64,000 nt of DNA from Buttiauxella agrestis ATCC 33320 (GTDB lineage: Bacteria > Pseudomonadota > Gammaproteobacteria > Enterobacterales > Enterobacteriaceae): the NCBI GenBank assembly GCA_024169445.1, contig JALKFA010000001.1, positions 1,922,001 to 1,986,000 on the forward strand, given 5' to 3'. The position numbers and the translations under genes are program-made. Every line of letters begins with the position of its first letter. Within the stretch, counting starts at the first letter, position 1. Below the pieces are notes generated by a model, which was not told where the DNA came from, did no database searches, and saw nothing but the letters and a program-made list of their open reading frames with translations. Positions 32,552-46,732 of the stretch are shown piece by piece.

Positions 32552-32579
32552 TTGTCAGCCTCCAGAAAATCCCTATACT
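32552..32579 (+). promoter_or_regulatory. rRNA operon promoter P1
   Basis: A -35 TTGTCA and -10 TATACT are 16 bases apart, followed by the GCGCC-type discriminator typical of stringently controlled rRNA promoters. AT-rich sequence (AATTATTTTGAAAATA) just upstream fits an UP element. It lies about 310 bases before 16S, as in E. coli rrn operons. The stretch 32503-32899 holds no gene, only this control region and leader. Confidence 0.85.
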
Positions 32580-32650
32580 GCGCCTCCACTGACACGGCAC
32601 AACGGCTTACAAACCGGCCCGTCAGCCAGATGAAAAGCGAAAATAAACGC

Positions 32651-32678
32651 TTGACTCTGAAAGAGGAAAGCGTAATAT
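32651..32678 (+). promoter_or_regulatory. rRNA operon promoter P2
   Basis: A -35 TTGACT and -10 TAATAT are 16 bases apart, about 100 bases after P1. This tandem P1-P2 layout is the standard rrn arrangement. Confidence 0.85.
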
Positions 32679-32717
32679 ACGCCACCTCGAGTTAGCAAGC
32701 GAAAGCGCCTAACTCAC

Positions 32718-32730
32718 TGCTCTTTAACAA
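32718..32730 (+). promoter_or_regulatory. boxA antitermination site in the rrn leader
   Basis: TGCTCTTTAACAA matches the rrn boxA core bound by NusB-NusE, which lets polymerase pass Rho-dependent stops in rRNA. Confidence 0.9.
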
Positions 32731-32899
32731 TTTATCAGACAATCTGTGTGGGCACTCGCAGGATTGATATCTCAGATACCTTCGGGTATCAAAAAAATAT
32801 CAAGTCTTGAAGAGTGACCAAGCAGTAATTCATTTAGTTGAATTATTACGAAAGTTAATTTTTGAGCACCGCTTCACGAGTTGAAGCAAATCAAGCTTT

Positions 32900-34439
<1,540 letters not shown>

Positions 34440-34508
34440 CCTAAAAGATACGAACTTGCGTAGTGCTCACACAGATTGTCTGATAGAAAACGAGCAGTAA
34501 AACCTTAT

Positions 34509-34585
<77 letters not shown>

Positions 34586-34698
34586 AACTTCTCTCCATGC
34601 TGTGTTGCGACCCCGCTCACATACTTTAGTATGCTTCGCGGTGACGCGCCTTGCCTGATGAGAAGTTAAAGGTAAATCAAAGGTTTTACGAAATCGAT

Positions 34699-34774
34699 GG
34701 GGCTATAGCTCAGCTGGGAGAGCGCCTGCCTTGCACGCAGGAGGTCAGCGGTTCGATCCCGCTTAGCTCCACCA
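34699..34774 (+). tRNA. alaT: tRNA-Ala (TGC)
   Basis: The 76-base tRNA runs from GGGGCTATAGCTCAGC to GCTCCACCA with anticodon TGC in CTTGCACG. It is the second spacer tRNA, 113 bases after tRNA-Ile. Confidence 0.98.
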
Positions 34775-34834
34775 TCATTTCATGCTCACCCAATACTTCT
34801 AAGTGTACTGTTTAACAGTGTGCTGAGAAGTATT

Positions 34835-34847
34835 TGCTCTTTAAAAA
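34835..34847 (+). promoter_or_regulatory. boxA in the 16S-23S spacer
   Basis: TGCTCTTTAAAAA is the second boxA-like site, about 135 bases before 23S, renewing antitermination after the tRNAs. The rest of 34775-34981 is spacer that pairs in the 23S processing stem. Confidence 0.8.
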
Positions 34848-34981
34848 TCCGGAACAAGCTGAAAATTGAAACGACATGTCGTCTCATTCCTCCGTAATAA
34901 GGAATGGGAATACGATATGTTCGAGTCTCTCAAATTTTCACAACATGCGATTGTGTCTTACGAGACATCTTCGGGTTGTGA

Positions 34982-37890
<2,909 letters not shown>

Positions 37891-37999
37891 ACAACACCGA
37901 AGGTGTTTTGGTTGAGAGACTATGACATTTGATTTTCAGCTTGAACCGAGATTAAGTTGATGGTTGTGTGAATAACGCAACGGTTAACAAAACAGAATA

Positions 38000-38119
38000 T
38001 GCCTGGCGGCACTAGCGCGGTGGTCCCACCTGACCCCATGCCGAACTCAGAAGTGAAACGCCGTAGCGCCGATGGTAGTGTGGGGTCTCCCCATGCGAGA
38101 GTAGGGAACTGCCAGGCTC
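38000..38119 (+). rRNA. rrf: 5S ribosomal RNA
   Basis: The 120-base gene begins TGCCTGGCGGCACTAGCG and ends AACTGCCAGGCT; the ends pair as helix I. It is followed 58 bases later by tRNA-Asp. Confidence 0.97.
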
Positions 38120-38177
38120 CAAATTCAAAGCAGTAAAAGCCAGACTGTGACATCTGGTGGTAGTAAAGAAATTCGGT

Positions 38178-38254
38178 GGAGCGGTAGTTCAGTCGGTTAG
38201 AATACCTGCCTGTCACGCAGGGGGTCGCGGGTTCGAGTCCCGTCCGTTCCGCCA
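38178..38254 (+). tRNA. aspU: tRNA-Asp (GTC), rrn-distal
   Basis: The 77-base tRNA starts GGAGCGGTAGTTCAG and ends GTTCCGCCA; anticodon GTC in CTGTCACG. Its place after 5S matches aspU of E. coli rrnH. An identical copy lies at 47598-47674. Confidence 0.97.
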
Positions 38255-38260
38255 CTTATT

Positions 38261-38294
38261 AAGCCCTGAGTCTTTTAGACTCAGGGCTTTTTGC
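38261..38294 (+). terminator. rrn operon terminator
   Basis: AAGCCCTGAGTC-TTTTA-GACTCAGGGCTT followed by TTT: a 12-bp perfect stem seven bases after tRNA-Asp. Confidence 0.93.
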
Positions 38295-38430
38295 CGTCTA
38301 AAATTCACTGGAAATTTTCTTATTATTGTTAATTTCGCAAATATCTTCTGCATTTGGATCTCTTTTTTAGCAAAGTAATCACCTCCATAATCCTCGTATA
38401 ACAAATATATATCCCCCAACGAGGTAAAAA

Positions 38431-39234
38431 ATGACAATTCCTGCATTTGGTTTAGGTACTTTTCGCTTAAAAGACGACGTTGTTATCGCATCGGTAAAAA
38501 CTGCTCTTGAACTGGGATACCGTGCCGTAGATACAGCTCAAATCTATGACAATGAAGCTGCAGTCGGCCAGGCGATTGAAGAAAGTGGAGTGGGGCGTGA
38601 TGAACTGTTTCTCACCACCAAAATTTGGATTGAGAATCTTGGCAAAGACCAATTAATTCCAAGTCTGAAGGAAAGTTTGCGTAAACTGCGTACGCCATAC
38701 GTTGATATGACACTTATTCACTGGCCTTCACCGAATAATGCTGTTTCGGTAGAAGAATTCATGCAGGCATTGTTGGAAGCAAAAAGTGAAGGCTTGACTC
38801 GCCATATTGGTGTTTCTAACTTCAATATTGACCTGATGCAGAAGGCTATTGATACCGTTGGGGCTGAAAATATTGCAACTAACCAGATTGAGCTTTCACC
38901 TTACTTACAGAATCGCAAGGTAGTTGAATGGGCACAAGTGCAGGGGATTCATATAACGTCATATATGACGCTTGCCTATGGCAAGGCTCTGAAAGACGAA
39001 GTGATTAGCCAGATTGCACTGAAACATAATGCGACTCCGGCCCAGGTTATTTTAGCGTGGGCAATGCAGTTGGGTTACGCAGTCATTCCTTCTTCGACTA
39101 AGCGCGAGAATTTGCAAAGTAATTTACAAGCACAGGCTGTGCTTCTCGATACTGAAGATATGACTACTATTGCTGCTCTGGATTGCAATGACCGGCTGGT
39201 TAGCCCAGAAGGTTTGGCTCCTGAGTGGGATTGA
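38431..39234 (+). CDS. dkgB: 2,5-diketo-D-gluconate reductase B (aldo-keto reductase)
   Basis: The 267-residue NADPH-dependent aldo-keto reductase acts on 2,5-diketo-D-gluconate and on methylglyoxal and similar aldehydes. The AKR tetrad can be placed at Asp34, Tyr39, Lys64 and His97; [14 protein letters not shown] near the C-terminus binds the NADPH phosphate. GAGG lies before the ATG. It keeps the E. coli position between rrnH-aspU and yafC, with the same length and C-terminus ([10 protein letters not shown]). Confidence 0.96.
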   Translation: MTIPAFGLGTFRLKDDVVIASVKTALELGYRAVDTAQIYDNEAAVGQAIEESGVGRDELFLTTKIWIENLGKDQLIPSLKESLRKLRTPYVDMTLIHWPSPNNAVSVEEFMQALLEAKSEGLTRHIGVSNFNIDLMQKAIDTVGAENIATNQIELSPYLQNRKVVEWAQVQGIHITSYMTLAYGKALKDEVISQIALKHNATPAQVILAWAMQLGYAVIPSSTKRENLQSNLQAQAVLLDTEDMTTIAALDCNDRLVSPEGLAPEWD

Positions 39235-39241
39235 TTACCCA

Positions 39242-40144
39242 TTACAGCCCCTGCGGGGGCTGTTGAACATGTTCACTCAGAAAATCAATGAACGCCCGTA
39301 TCCGACTACTCACGGCCCGATCACTGTAATACACCGCGCTAAATGGCATCTCTACCGGCAGTAACTTATCAGCCAGTAATTCGACAAACTTCCCCTCAGC
39401 AATTTCCCTGTTAATCATATAGTCAGAAAGGCAGGCTATCCCATTCCCATTCAGGCAAAGTTGCTTGAGAGTCTCACCACTGTTTGAGGTTATTCCTGGT
39501 GTTATGTCATACCGTAACCCATCAGACTGTGCGACAGGCCATTTATTCAAACTCTCCGTCTCAGAAAAACCCAGGCAAATATGATCCTGAAGATCTTCTG
39601 CACATTGTGGTAAGCCATGCTGCGCTAAATATTCTGGTGATGCGATAATTTTACGGCGGCTGGTAAAAAGCGGTCTGGCTCGTAGAGTTGAGTCAGTCAA
39701 AGTACCTGCGCGTATAGCAACATCTACTTTGCGCTCAATCAGATTTATGAATGTTTCTGATGAAATGAGAGAAAGTGTCACATCCGGGTAACGTTCACGG
39801 AATGGTTTAATCAACGGCATTAAAAGATGTAGCATTACTGGTGTGGCAGCATCGATACGCAGTAAACCACGCGGGCTTTGTCTGGTTTCCATCAACTCAT
39901 TTTCTGCGGTGGTCATATCTTGCAAGATCTGCTGTACGCGGCGGAAATAGCGCTCACCTTCCTCAGTCAAGCTCAACTGGCGCGTTGTACGATTAAGAAG
40001 TGTCACACCCAACTTCATCTCTAGTTTCTTTACCGAACGACTCACAGCTGAATTTGCTTGTTCGAGTTGCACTGCCGCACGACTGAAACTTCCGTTTTCC
40101 ACAACGGCGACAAAAATTGCCAGTTCTTCAGAGGTGGCTTTCAT
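39242..40144 (-). CDS. yafC: LysR-family transcriptional regulator YafC
   Basis: The 300-residue regulator has an N-terminal winged helix ([20 protein letters not shown], residues 18-37) and a type 2 periplasmic-binding-fold effector domain. Its sequence closely follows E. coli YafC. It is divergent from the adjacent MFS gene with 104 bases between them, so regulation of that transporter is likely. A GC-rich dyad (ACAGCCCC-TGCG-GGGGCTGT, 39244-39263) covers its stop codon and may end transcription from both sides. Confidence 0.93.
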   Translation of the reverse strand: MKATSEELAIFVAVVENGSFSRAAVQLEQANSAVSRSVKKLEMKLGVTLLNRTTRQLSLTEEGERYFRRVQQILQDMTTAENELMETRQSPRGLLRIDAATPVMLHLLMPLIKPFRERYPDVTLSLISSETFINLIERKVDVAIRAGTLTDSTLRARPLFTSRRKIIASPEYLAQHGLPQCAEDLQDHICLGFSETESLNKWPVAQSDGLRYDITPGITSNSGETLKQLCLNGNGIACLSDYMINREIAEGKFVELLADKLLPVEMPFSAVYYSDRAVSSRIRAFIDFLSEHVQQPPQGL

Positions 40145-40248
40145 TATTGCTCCTGAGACAAAATTGTATTGAGATTTTGCATATTTTTGTTATTTAACCA
40201 CCTTGCCATACTGCGTGCCATCAAAAGACACCTGCTATGGAGTAAATC

Positions 40249-41424
40249 ATGCCACTGGCACTATGGGCACTGACTATCAGTGCATTTGCTATCGGTACTA
40301 CCGAATTCGTTATTGTTGGGTTGGTGCCAACAATTGCCGATCAACTTTCAATTTCACTACCTTCTGCTGGGTTACTGGTTTCAATTTACGCATTGGGTGT
40401 TGCCGTCGGAGCACCGGTATTAACTGCTCTGACAGGAAAACTCCCACGCAAACAGCTGTTGGTAGGTTTAATGGCACTTTTCACTGCAGGCAATTTGTTA
40501 GCCTGGCTGTCACCAAACTATGAAACATTGGTTGTTGCTCGTCTGCTGACGGGTCTGACACACGGAGTGTTCTTTTCAATTGGCTCCACGATTGCAACAA
40601 GCCTCGTACCTAAGGAGAAAGCTGCCTCAGCGATAGCGATTATGTTTGGTGGTTTAACCGTTGCCCTGGTGACAGGTGTTCCACTTGGGACGTATATCGG
40701 CCAGCATTTCGGCTGGCGTGAAACCTTCCTTGCGGTATCTGTTATCGGAGTTATTGCCTTAATTAGCAGCACTATTCTGGTTCCTAAAGATATCCCGATG
40801 CGAGCAGTCGCTAGCCTTAAAGATCAATTAAAAGTGATGACCCATCCTCGCTTGCTGATCATTTATGCGATCACTGCGCTGGGCTATGGCGGTGTGTTTA
40901 CCGCATTCACCTTCCTGGCTCCGATGATGCAAGACCTTGCAGGTTATTCACCGGCGGCAGTAGGTTGGATTTTATTGGGCTACGGCGTTTCTGTTGCGAT
41001 TGGCAATATCTGGGGAGGTAAACTTGCAGATCGCCATGGTGCAGTACCTGCATTGAAGTTTATTTTTGCTTCACTTGCTGTATTACTTTTAGTGTTTCAA
41101 TTTACCGCGAGTTCACATGTTGGATCGTTAGTCACAGTGCTGATTATGGGGGTTTTTGCCTTCGGAAATGTGCCTGGTTTGCAGGTCTACGTGGTGCAGA
41201 AAGCAGAGGAATATACCCCAAATGCGGTAGATGTTGCCTCTGGACTAAATATTGCCGCATTTAATATTGGGATAGCATTAGGATCGATTATTGGCGGACA
41301 AACAGTGCAAAGCTTTGGTTTGGAGCAAACCCCATGGATCGGGGCGGTTATTGTCGCTGGTGCATTACTGTTAATTAACTTCAGTGGTCGGCTTGATACA
41401 CGCCGTGAAATTGCTATCGGTTAA
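40249..41424 (+). CDS. MFS efflux transporter, DHA1/AraJ-YdhP type
   Basis: The 391-residue protein has about 12 membrane helices and the DHA1 feature TTEFVIVGLVPTIA in helix 1 (residues 14-27) seen in the AraJ/YdhP/sugar-efflux group. The loop 2-3 motif A is TGKLPRKQLL. The substrate is unknown. It lies between yafC and yafD, which are adjacent in E. coli, and is divergent from the LysR gene: a typical regulator-efflux pair. The ATG follows GGAGTAAATC. Confidence 0.88.
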   Translation: MPLALWALTISAFAIGTTEFVIVGLVPTIADQLSISLPSAGLLVSIYALGVAVGAPVLTALTGKLPRKQLLVGLMALFTAGNLLAWLSPNYETLVVARLLTGLTHGVFFSIGSTIATSLVPKEKAASAIAIMFGGLTVALVTGVPLGTYIGQHFGWRETFLAVSVIGVIALISSTILVPKDIPMRAVASLKDQLKVMTHPRLLIIYAITALGYGGVFTAFTFLAPMMQDLAGYSPAAVGWILLGYGVSVAIGNIWGGKLADRHGAVPALKFIFASLAVLLLVFQFTASSHVGSLVTVLIMGVFAFGNVPGLQVYVVQKAEEYTPNAVDVASGLNIAAFNIGIALGSIIGGQTVQSFGLEQTPWIGAVIVAGALLLINFSGRLDTRREIAIG

Positions 41425-41574
41425 CCTACGCGAGCCAGATTGTTAGCAATTACTTACGGTCTTGTTCAGCAATGGTTTGAATTGGTCGTTGAAACTCGAC
41501 TCTAAAGTCCCTATAACTGAAAGACAGCCTTCGATGTGGAGGCTTCTTTGGTTACAGGAGTCATTAGTAAAAAC

Positions 41575-42378
41575 GTGCGCAAAAATACTTATGCCATGAG
41601 ATATGTTGCCGGTCAGCCAGCAGAACGCATTCTGCCTCCAGGCTCATTTGCGACTATAGGTCAGGCATTGCTGCCCGGAGAACCCCTGCCGAGTGAGGCA
41701 TCATTAAAAGTATTGGTATGGAACATCTTCAAGCAACAGCGCGCAGAATGGCTTTCAGTGCTGCAAAATTTCGGGAAAGATGCCCACCTGGTTTTATTGC
41801 AAGAAGCGCAAACTACGCCTGAACTGGTTAGATTTGCCACCAGTAATTATCTGGCGGCAGACCAGGTACCGGCTTTTGTATTGCCTCAACATCCTTCAGG
41901 CGTCATGACGTTATCTGCGGCACATCCTGTTTATTGCTGTCCATTACGCGAAAGAGAACCGATTTTACGTCTATCTAAATCCGCATTAGTGACAGTTTAT
42001 CCATTACCTGATGGGCGGCTGTTGATGGTCGTTAATATTCATGCTGTGAACTTTAGTCTCGGCGTGGATGTGTACAGCAAACAACTTGGTCCAATTGGCG
42101 ACCAAATTGGTCACCATAACGGCCCAGTTATCATGGCAGGGGATTTCAATGCCTGGAGCCGCCCACGTATGAATGCGCTTTACCGCTTCGCTCGTGAAAT
42201 GACATTACGCGAAGTGCGCTTCACTGATGATCATCGCCGTCGTGCATTTGGGCGCCCACTCGATTTCGTGTTTTACCGTGGTTTGAACGTCACAGAAGCC
42301 TCTGTTCTGGTGACTCGCGCATCTGACCATAACCCTCTACTAGTCGAATTCCGTCCCGGCAAACCTGAGCTGAAGTAA
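41575..42378 (+). CDS. yafD: Endonuclease/exonuclease/phosphatase family protein YafD
   Basis: The protein has the DNase I-like fold: [15 protein letters not shown] (metal-binding Glu), [10 protein letters not shown] and [11 protein letters not shown] (catalytic Asp-His). The GTG at 41575 gives [20 protein letters not shown], the E. coli N-terminus (267 versus 266 residues). A GTG at 41536 would give 280 residues. The AGGAG is 14 bases before 41575, a long spacing, so the start is not firm. The substrate is not established. Confidence 0.92.
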   Translation: MRKNTYAMRYVAGQPAERILPPGSFATIGQALLPGEPLPSEASLKVLVWNIFKQQRAEWLSVLQNFGKDAHLVLLQEAQTTPELVRFATSNYLAADQVPAFVLPQHPSGVMTLSAAHPVYCCPLREREPILRLSKSALVTVYPLPDGRLLMVVNIHAVNFSLGVDVYSKQLGPIGDQIGHHNGPVIMAGDFNAWSRPRMNALYRFAREMTLREVRFTDDHRRRAFGRPLDFVFYRGLNVTEASVLVTRASDHNPLLVEFRPGKPELK

Positions 42379-42449
42379 GGTTAGTCAGGTCTGCCATCGG
42401 GCAGACCTATGTGCTGCCCTTTCTTATCATCAACTGCAAGGACAAGACA

Positions 42450-43217
42450 ATGACAACACAATCTCACCATGACAAAGTCGATCAGCAATTTGGCTCACAG
42501 GCTAGTGCCTATCTGACCAGTGCGGTTCATGCTTCTGGTCGTGATCTCGAACGCCTCAGTGAACGCCTGGTGGCATTTCCACAGGCTCGATTACTCGATA
42601 TGGGATGTGGGGCCGGGCACGCGAGCTTTATTGCGGCAGCGCACGTGAGGGAAGTTGTTGCTTATGATCTCTCAGAGCAAATGCTGGCTGTGGTGAATGA
42701 AGCGACTAAAACTCGTGGGATCAATAATGTTGAAACTCAGCAGGGTTACGCTGAAGTCTTACCTTTCGATGATTGCTCATTTGATGTTGTGATAAGCCGT
42801 TATTCAGCCCACCACTGGCATGATGTCGGTAAAGCGTTGCGTGAAGTAAGGCGCGTATTGAAACCTGGCGGTGTTGTCATTTTCATGGATGTGATGTCTC
42901 CGGGACACCCTGTGTTAGACATCTGGTTGCAAACGGTAGAAGCATTACGCGATACCTCTCACGTGCGTAATTATTCTAGTGGCGAATGGTTGAGTCTGTT
43001 TAATGACGCAGGGCTGAGCTCACAAAATCTGTTGTGCGACCGCTTGAATCTGGAGTTCTCAAGCTGGATTGCGCGGATGAGAACACCTGCAACGCTGGCT
43101 GACGCTATTCGGATGTATCAGCAAAGTGCATCTGATGAAGTGCGGCGCTACTTTGAATTGCAAACGGACGGTTCGTTCACAAGCGACATTATCATGCTTG
43201 AAGCTAAACGAGTGTAA
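42450..43217 (+). CDS. yafE: SAM-dependent methyltransferase YafE
   Basis: The 255-residue class I methyltransferase has motif I LLDMGCGAGHASF (about residues 47-59) and a following acidic D in VAYDLSEQM. It resembles the UbiE/MenG group (methyltransf_11), but its substrate is unknown. AAGGAC is upstream of the ATG. It forms a pair with yafD and ends at a terminator. Confidence 0.9.
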   Translation: MTTQSHHDKVDQQFGSQASAYLTSAVHASGRDLERLSERLVAFPQARLLDMGCGAGHASFIAAAHVREVVAYDLSEQMLAVVNEATKTRGINNVETQQGYAEVLPFDDCSFDVVISRYSAHHWHDVGKALREVRRVLKPGGVVIFMDVMSPGHPVLDIWLQTVEALRDTSHVRNYSSGEWLSLFNDAGLSSQNLLCDRLNLEFSSWIARMRTPATLADAIRMYQQSASDEVRRYFELQTDGSFTSDIIMLEAKRV

Positions 43218-43226
43218 GTGATAAAT

Positions 43227-43255
43227 AAAAAAGGCACCTAAAAGGTGCCTTTTTC
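43227..43255. terminator. Bidirectional terminator between yafE and mltD
   Basis: AGGCACCT-AAA-AGGTGCCT with A-runs before and TTTTTC after, between two convergent genes. Confidence 0.88.
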
Positions 43256-43267
43256 TTTGATTAACAA

Positions 43268-44626
43268 TCACGTATCAGGTGTAGAGTTGTTGCCAACGTA
43301 CAGTGTTAGCTGATCGCCAGGTTTCAGATCGTCAGTATCATCGTTCCAGCGCAATACATCTTTAATGTTCACGCCGTGACGTTTTGCAATACTCGACAAT
43401 GAATCACCCTTACGAACCTTGTAAGTGATGCTATCGTTTTTCGCTAAACGCTCATCGCCTTTTTTGACGCTAAGTGTTTGACCAACTTTGATATGTGCGC
43501 CGCGGATGCCGTTCCAGCTTTGCAAATCTTTAGAGCTCACGCCTAAGCGTGTAGCAATGCTCGATAAGGTATCCCCTGAACGAACACGATAAGATTTGTT
43601 GCTGCCTGCATTAGCTCTGTTATCAGCGACTAACGTAGGTTGCACTGCTGCAATTTCACCTGCAGCCAAAGAGGCTTTAAGCTTATCAGCATGCTTTTTA
43701 GGTACCATTACATAACGCTGATTTTTGCCTATCGTCGAAGTTTTAACCCCAGCGTTGAACGTTTTCAGCGTACTTAATGATATCCCGGCCATTTCGGCAA
43801 CCTGCGTAAGCTCAACCGGATCACTCACTTCTACACGTGCTAATGCACGGCTTTCGTCAGTGGTCGGCAGGCGTACACCGTACTTTTGGCTGTTCTTGAG
43901 AATATCACTCAAAGCCAGCATTTTAGGTACGTAAATCTTGGTTTCCCGTGGCAGTGAAAGCGACCAAAAATCTGTGGGCAAGCCACGCGCTTTATTCGCT
44001 TTCATTGCCTTCAGTACACGACCTTCGCCGCTGTTGTACGCCGCCACGGTTAACAACCAGTCGCCGTCAAACATCTTGTTCAGACGTTGCATCATATCGA
44101 GTGCAGCAGTGGTTGAAGCCACTACATCACGACGTGCATCGTATGCTTTGGTCTGTTTTAAACCATAATTTCGACCCGTGCTCGGTACAATCTGCCAGAT
44201 GCCAGCGGCATTCGCAGATGATGTAGCGTGGGGGTCAAAAGCGCTCTCCACTATGGGTAGCAGTACTAGTTCCATTGGCATGTTGCGTTTCTTAACTTGC
44301 CCGGCAATCCAGTACATATACGGCTCTGCCCGTAATGTTACATCGTGGAGATAGCTCTTATTCTTAAGGTACTTCTGTTTCTGTTCGCGGATCCGGGTAT
44401 TTTCCGGTATCCCCATCTTTAGCTCGTCGCCAATGAAGTTCCACAAGTTTTGGTTATCTGCGAGATATGTCCCATCGTCCATCCATCGCGTACTTGTGTA
44501 CTTACCTGCTTCACCTTGACCAGCTGCAGACAGACTCTGTGCGTGCTGTTGGATGTTGCCGTCATACTTTGACGCCTGGCACCCCACAAGCAGGACAGAG
44601 GCGAGTAATATCGCTTTTGCCTTCAT
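43268..44626 (-). CDS. mltD: Membrane-bound lytic murein transglycosylase D
   Basis: The 452-residue lipoprotein (lipobox LVGC, Cys16) cleaves the MurNAc-GlcNAc bond with formation of 1,6-anhydro-MurNAc. The catalytic Glu is Glu127 in LLPIVESAF, followed by SSANAAGIWQIVPSTG and AYNSGEGRV of the SLT fold. Two LysM peptidoglycan-binding repeats are at the C-terminus (VRSGDTLSSIATRLGVS and VRKGDSLSSIAKRHGVN). It neighbours gloB as in E. coli. Confidence 0.97.
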   Translation of the reverse strand: MKAKAILLASVLLVGCQASKYDGNIQQHAQSLSAAGQGEAGKYTSTRWMDDGTYLADNQNLWNFIGDELKMGIPENTRIREQKQKYLKNKSYLHDVTLRAEPYMYWIAGQVKKRNMPMELVLLPIVESAFDPHATSSANAAGIWQIVPSTGRNYGLKQTKAYDARRDVVASTTAALDMMQRLNKMFDGDWLLTVAAYNSGEGRVLKAMKANKARGLPTDFWSLSLPRETKIYVPKMLALSDILKNSQKYGVRLPTTDESRALARVEVSDPVELTQVAEMAGISLSTLKTFNAGVKTSTIGKNQRYVMVPKKHADKLKASLAAGEIAAVQPTLVADNRANAGSNKSYRVRSGDTLSSIATRLGVSSKDLQSWNGIRGAHIKVGQTLSVKKGDERLAKNDSITYKVRKGDSLSSIAKRHGVNIKDVLRWNDDTDDLKPGDQLTLYVGNNSTPDT

Positions 44627-44696
44627 GTGTGTGTCAATAGTTGCTTAAAAGACGAGCAAGAATACCTTCAGCTTTCCAACAACACAACCAGAAAAT

Positions 44697-45452
44697 TCAG
44701 AAAGAGTCTTTCTTTGTCCGTAACCAGGCAAATATTTGCTGTGGTTGTTGCAAGTTTGTTTCTTTAGAAATTTTTTCTTTTAAATCAAGGTCATTTGTTT
44801 TTAAAAATAAATTTATATTACGCTCAATTGCCAGGGAACTGGGTAAGGTTGAGTGGTTTTTTGCGCGTAACTCCTTAACTTTTCGACAATAACGGTTTAA
44901 CTCATCATCGTCAGGCAAGATAGATAAGGAAAATTTCATATTTGAAAGCGTGTACTCATGTGCACAACAAATTAACGTATCAGCAGGGAGTTTGTTAAGC
45001 TTTTGAAAAGAATCATACATATTCTCGGCGGTACCTTCAAAAAGTCTGCCACACCCCCCGGAAAACATCGTGTCGCCGCAAAAAAGATAAGGTTTACTAT
45101 AGAAACAGATATGTCCTAAAGTGTGACCGGGTGTAGCAATAACGCTAAATTCACACTTCAAAATATTGACCTTATCGCCCTCTCTGACTACCCGGTTCGT
45201 TCCCTTATCTTGTGTCTCTTCGGGCCCATATACCACAAGGCCTGGGTACTTTTTGAGAAGTTCTTTTACACCACCTACATGATCGTTGTGATGGTGTGTC
45301 AGTAAAATGGCTTCTGGCTGCCAGTGATTCTCTTCAATCGCTTTTAGCACCGGTTGAGCCTCACCAGGGTCCACAATGATACATTTACCCTGCTCATCAT
45401 TCAGAACCCAGATGTAGTTATCCTGGAATGCGGAAATACTGTTAAGATTCAT
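44697..45452 (-). CDS. gloB: Hydroxyacylglutathione hydrolase (glyoxalase II)
   Basis: The 251-residue metallo-beta-lactamase-fold enzyme hydrolyses S-lactoylglutathione to lactate and glutathione. The two-metal site is seen in [10 protein letters not shown] (His53, His55, Asp57, His58), TPGHTLGH and the later FCGDTMF and CAHEYT. It is divergent from yafS with 36 bases between start codons, so the promoters overlap. The C-terminal third is more A/T-rich than its neighbours but the frame is intact. Confidence 0.96.
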   Translation of the reverse strand: MNLNSISAFQDNYIWVLNDEQGKCIIVDPGEAQPVLKAIEENHWQPEAILLTHHHNDHVGGVKELLKKYPGLVVYGPEETQDKGTNRVVREGDKVNILKCEFSVIATPGHTLGHICFYSKPYLFCGDTMFSGGCGRLFEGTAENMYDSFQKLNKLPADTLICCAHEYTLSNMKFSLSILPDDDELNRYCRKVKELRAKNHSTLPSSLAIERNINLFLKTNDLDLKEKISKETNLQQPQQIFAWLRTKKDSF

Positions 45453-45488
45453 AATTCGACCTCTTTGAATTGCGCTAAGAAGGTAGTG

Positions 45489-46256
45489 ATGAAACCGGCA
45501 AGGATACCTGAAAATTTCATTTCACCGCATCATTGGGGAGAACTCCCGTGGGGCGAGTACTACCGTGAGGCACTGGAAACTCAACTCCAGCCCTGGCTTG
45601 CTAAAATGTTTGGTTTCCATCTATTGAAGATAGGCAACCTAAGCGCTGAAATTAACACTGAAGCTTGCGCTATTTCACATCAGGTTAATGTCGCACTTCA
45701 GGGCGACAGGCTTCAGGTTAATGCCGATCCACTTCATTTACCCTTTGCGGCGAAATCTGTAGATGCTTGTATGTTGGCCCATACATTGCCCTGGTGCCAG
45801 GATCCTCACGGATTACTGCGTGAAGCCGATCGGATATTAATTGATGACGGATGGTTAATTCTGAGCAGCTTCAACCCGATGAGTTTGTTAGGTTTGGGCA
45901 AAACAGTGCCATTTATGCGCAAGCGCACGCCGTATCATTGCCGAATGTTTACGCCGATGAGGATTTTCGATTGGTTGGCATTGCTGAATTTTGAAGTCAT
46001 GCACCAGCGAAGTTTCCAGGTTTTACCCTGGAGTAAACAAGGCGGAAAAATGCTGAGTACTCACTTGCCAGCGCTGGGCTGCATGCATGTCATAGTGGCG
46101 CGTAAGAGGACCTTGCCACTTACGCTTAACCCAATGAAAAGCCGAAAAGCGAAAACGCAAATCCGCTCGGCAGTTGGCGCTACCAGGCAGTTTCGGAAAA
46201 CGACTAAAGTTTCGTCACCTCTGGTTGATAACCAACATCCTCAAGAGTTGGATTAG
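45489..46256 (+). CDS. yafS: Methyltransferase-like protein YafS
   Basis: The 255-residue protein of unknown function has a SAM-methyltransferase-type fold ([36 protein letters not shown]). The ATG at 45489 gives [10 protein letters not shown], as in E. coli YafS; the frame extends far upstream but overlaps gloB. Its last 53 bases overlap the end of the convergent rnhA, since both proteins have slightly longer C-terminal tails than in E. coli. Confidence 0.9.
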   Translation: MKPARIPENFISPHHWGELPWGEYYREALETQLQPWLAKMFGFHLLKIGNLSAEINTEACAISHQVNVALQGDRLQVNADPLHLPFAAKSVDACMLAHTLPWCQDPHGLLREADRILIDDGWLILSSFNPMSLLGLGKTVPFMRKRTPYHCRMFTPMRIFDWLALLNFEVMHQRSFQVLPWSKQGGKMLSTHLPALGCMHVIVARKRTLPLTLNPMKSRKAKTQIRSAVGATRQFRKTTKVSSPLVDNQHPQELD

Positions 46257-46680
46257 AAGCGGCAACGCGTGCCAGTTCATCGCAGCGTTCGTTTTCAGGG
46301 TGGCCGGCATGCCCTTTCACCCATTCCCAACTGATTTTGTGCTCGCTCAAAGCCGCATCAAGACGCTGCCATAGGTCGACATTTTTCACTGGTTTTTTAT
46401 CGGCAGTTTTCCAGCCGCGCTTTTTCCAGTTATGGATCCATTGGGTAATTCCCTGGCGAACATACTGACTGTCGGTGCTGAGCACAATGTCACAAGGCTC
46501 GATTAACGCCTCAAGAGCAACAATAGCGGCCATCATTTCCATGCGATTATTCGTCGTCAAACGATAACCGACACTAAAAATTTTTTCGTGTTGTTTGTAC
46601 CGTAGAATGGCGCCGTATCCACCTGGCCCTGGGTTACCGAGGCAAGAGCCATCGGTGAAAATTTCTACCTGTTTACGCAT
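46204..46680 (-). CDS. rnhA: Ribonuclease HI
   Basis: The 158-residue enzyme cleaves RNA in RNA-DNA hybrids. Active-site residues Asp10 (EIFTDGSC), Glu48 (NNRMEMM), Asp70 (LSTDSQYV) and Asp134 (NERCDELA) are all present. The ATG at 46680 gives MRKQVEIF. E. coli has 155 residues; here the tail ends PEVTKL. Its start is 52 bases from the divergent dnaQ start, so the promoters overlap as in E. coli. Confidence 0.97.
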   Translation of the reverse strand: MRKQVEIFTDGSCLGNPGPGGYGAILRYKQHEKIFSVGYRLTTNNRMEMMAAIVALEALIEPCDIVLSTDSQYVRQGITQWIHNWKKRGWKTADKKPVKNVDLWQRLDAALSEHKISWEWVKGHAGHPENERCDELARVAASNPTLEDVGYQPEVTKL

Positions 46681-46732
46681 CTCTGGTAGACTTCCTGTGA
46701 TTAAAAAACCAAGTCTGACATAAACGAGCGCC

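Noticed and set aside
39244-39263. Rho-independent terminator between dkgB and yafC
   Set aside because: The ACAGCCCC/GGGGCTGT dyad is real but has no T-run and overlaps the yafC stop, so I kept it only as a note.
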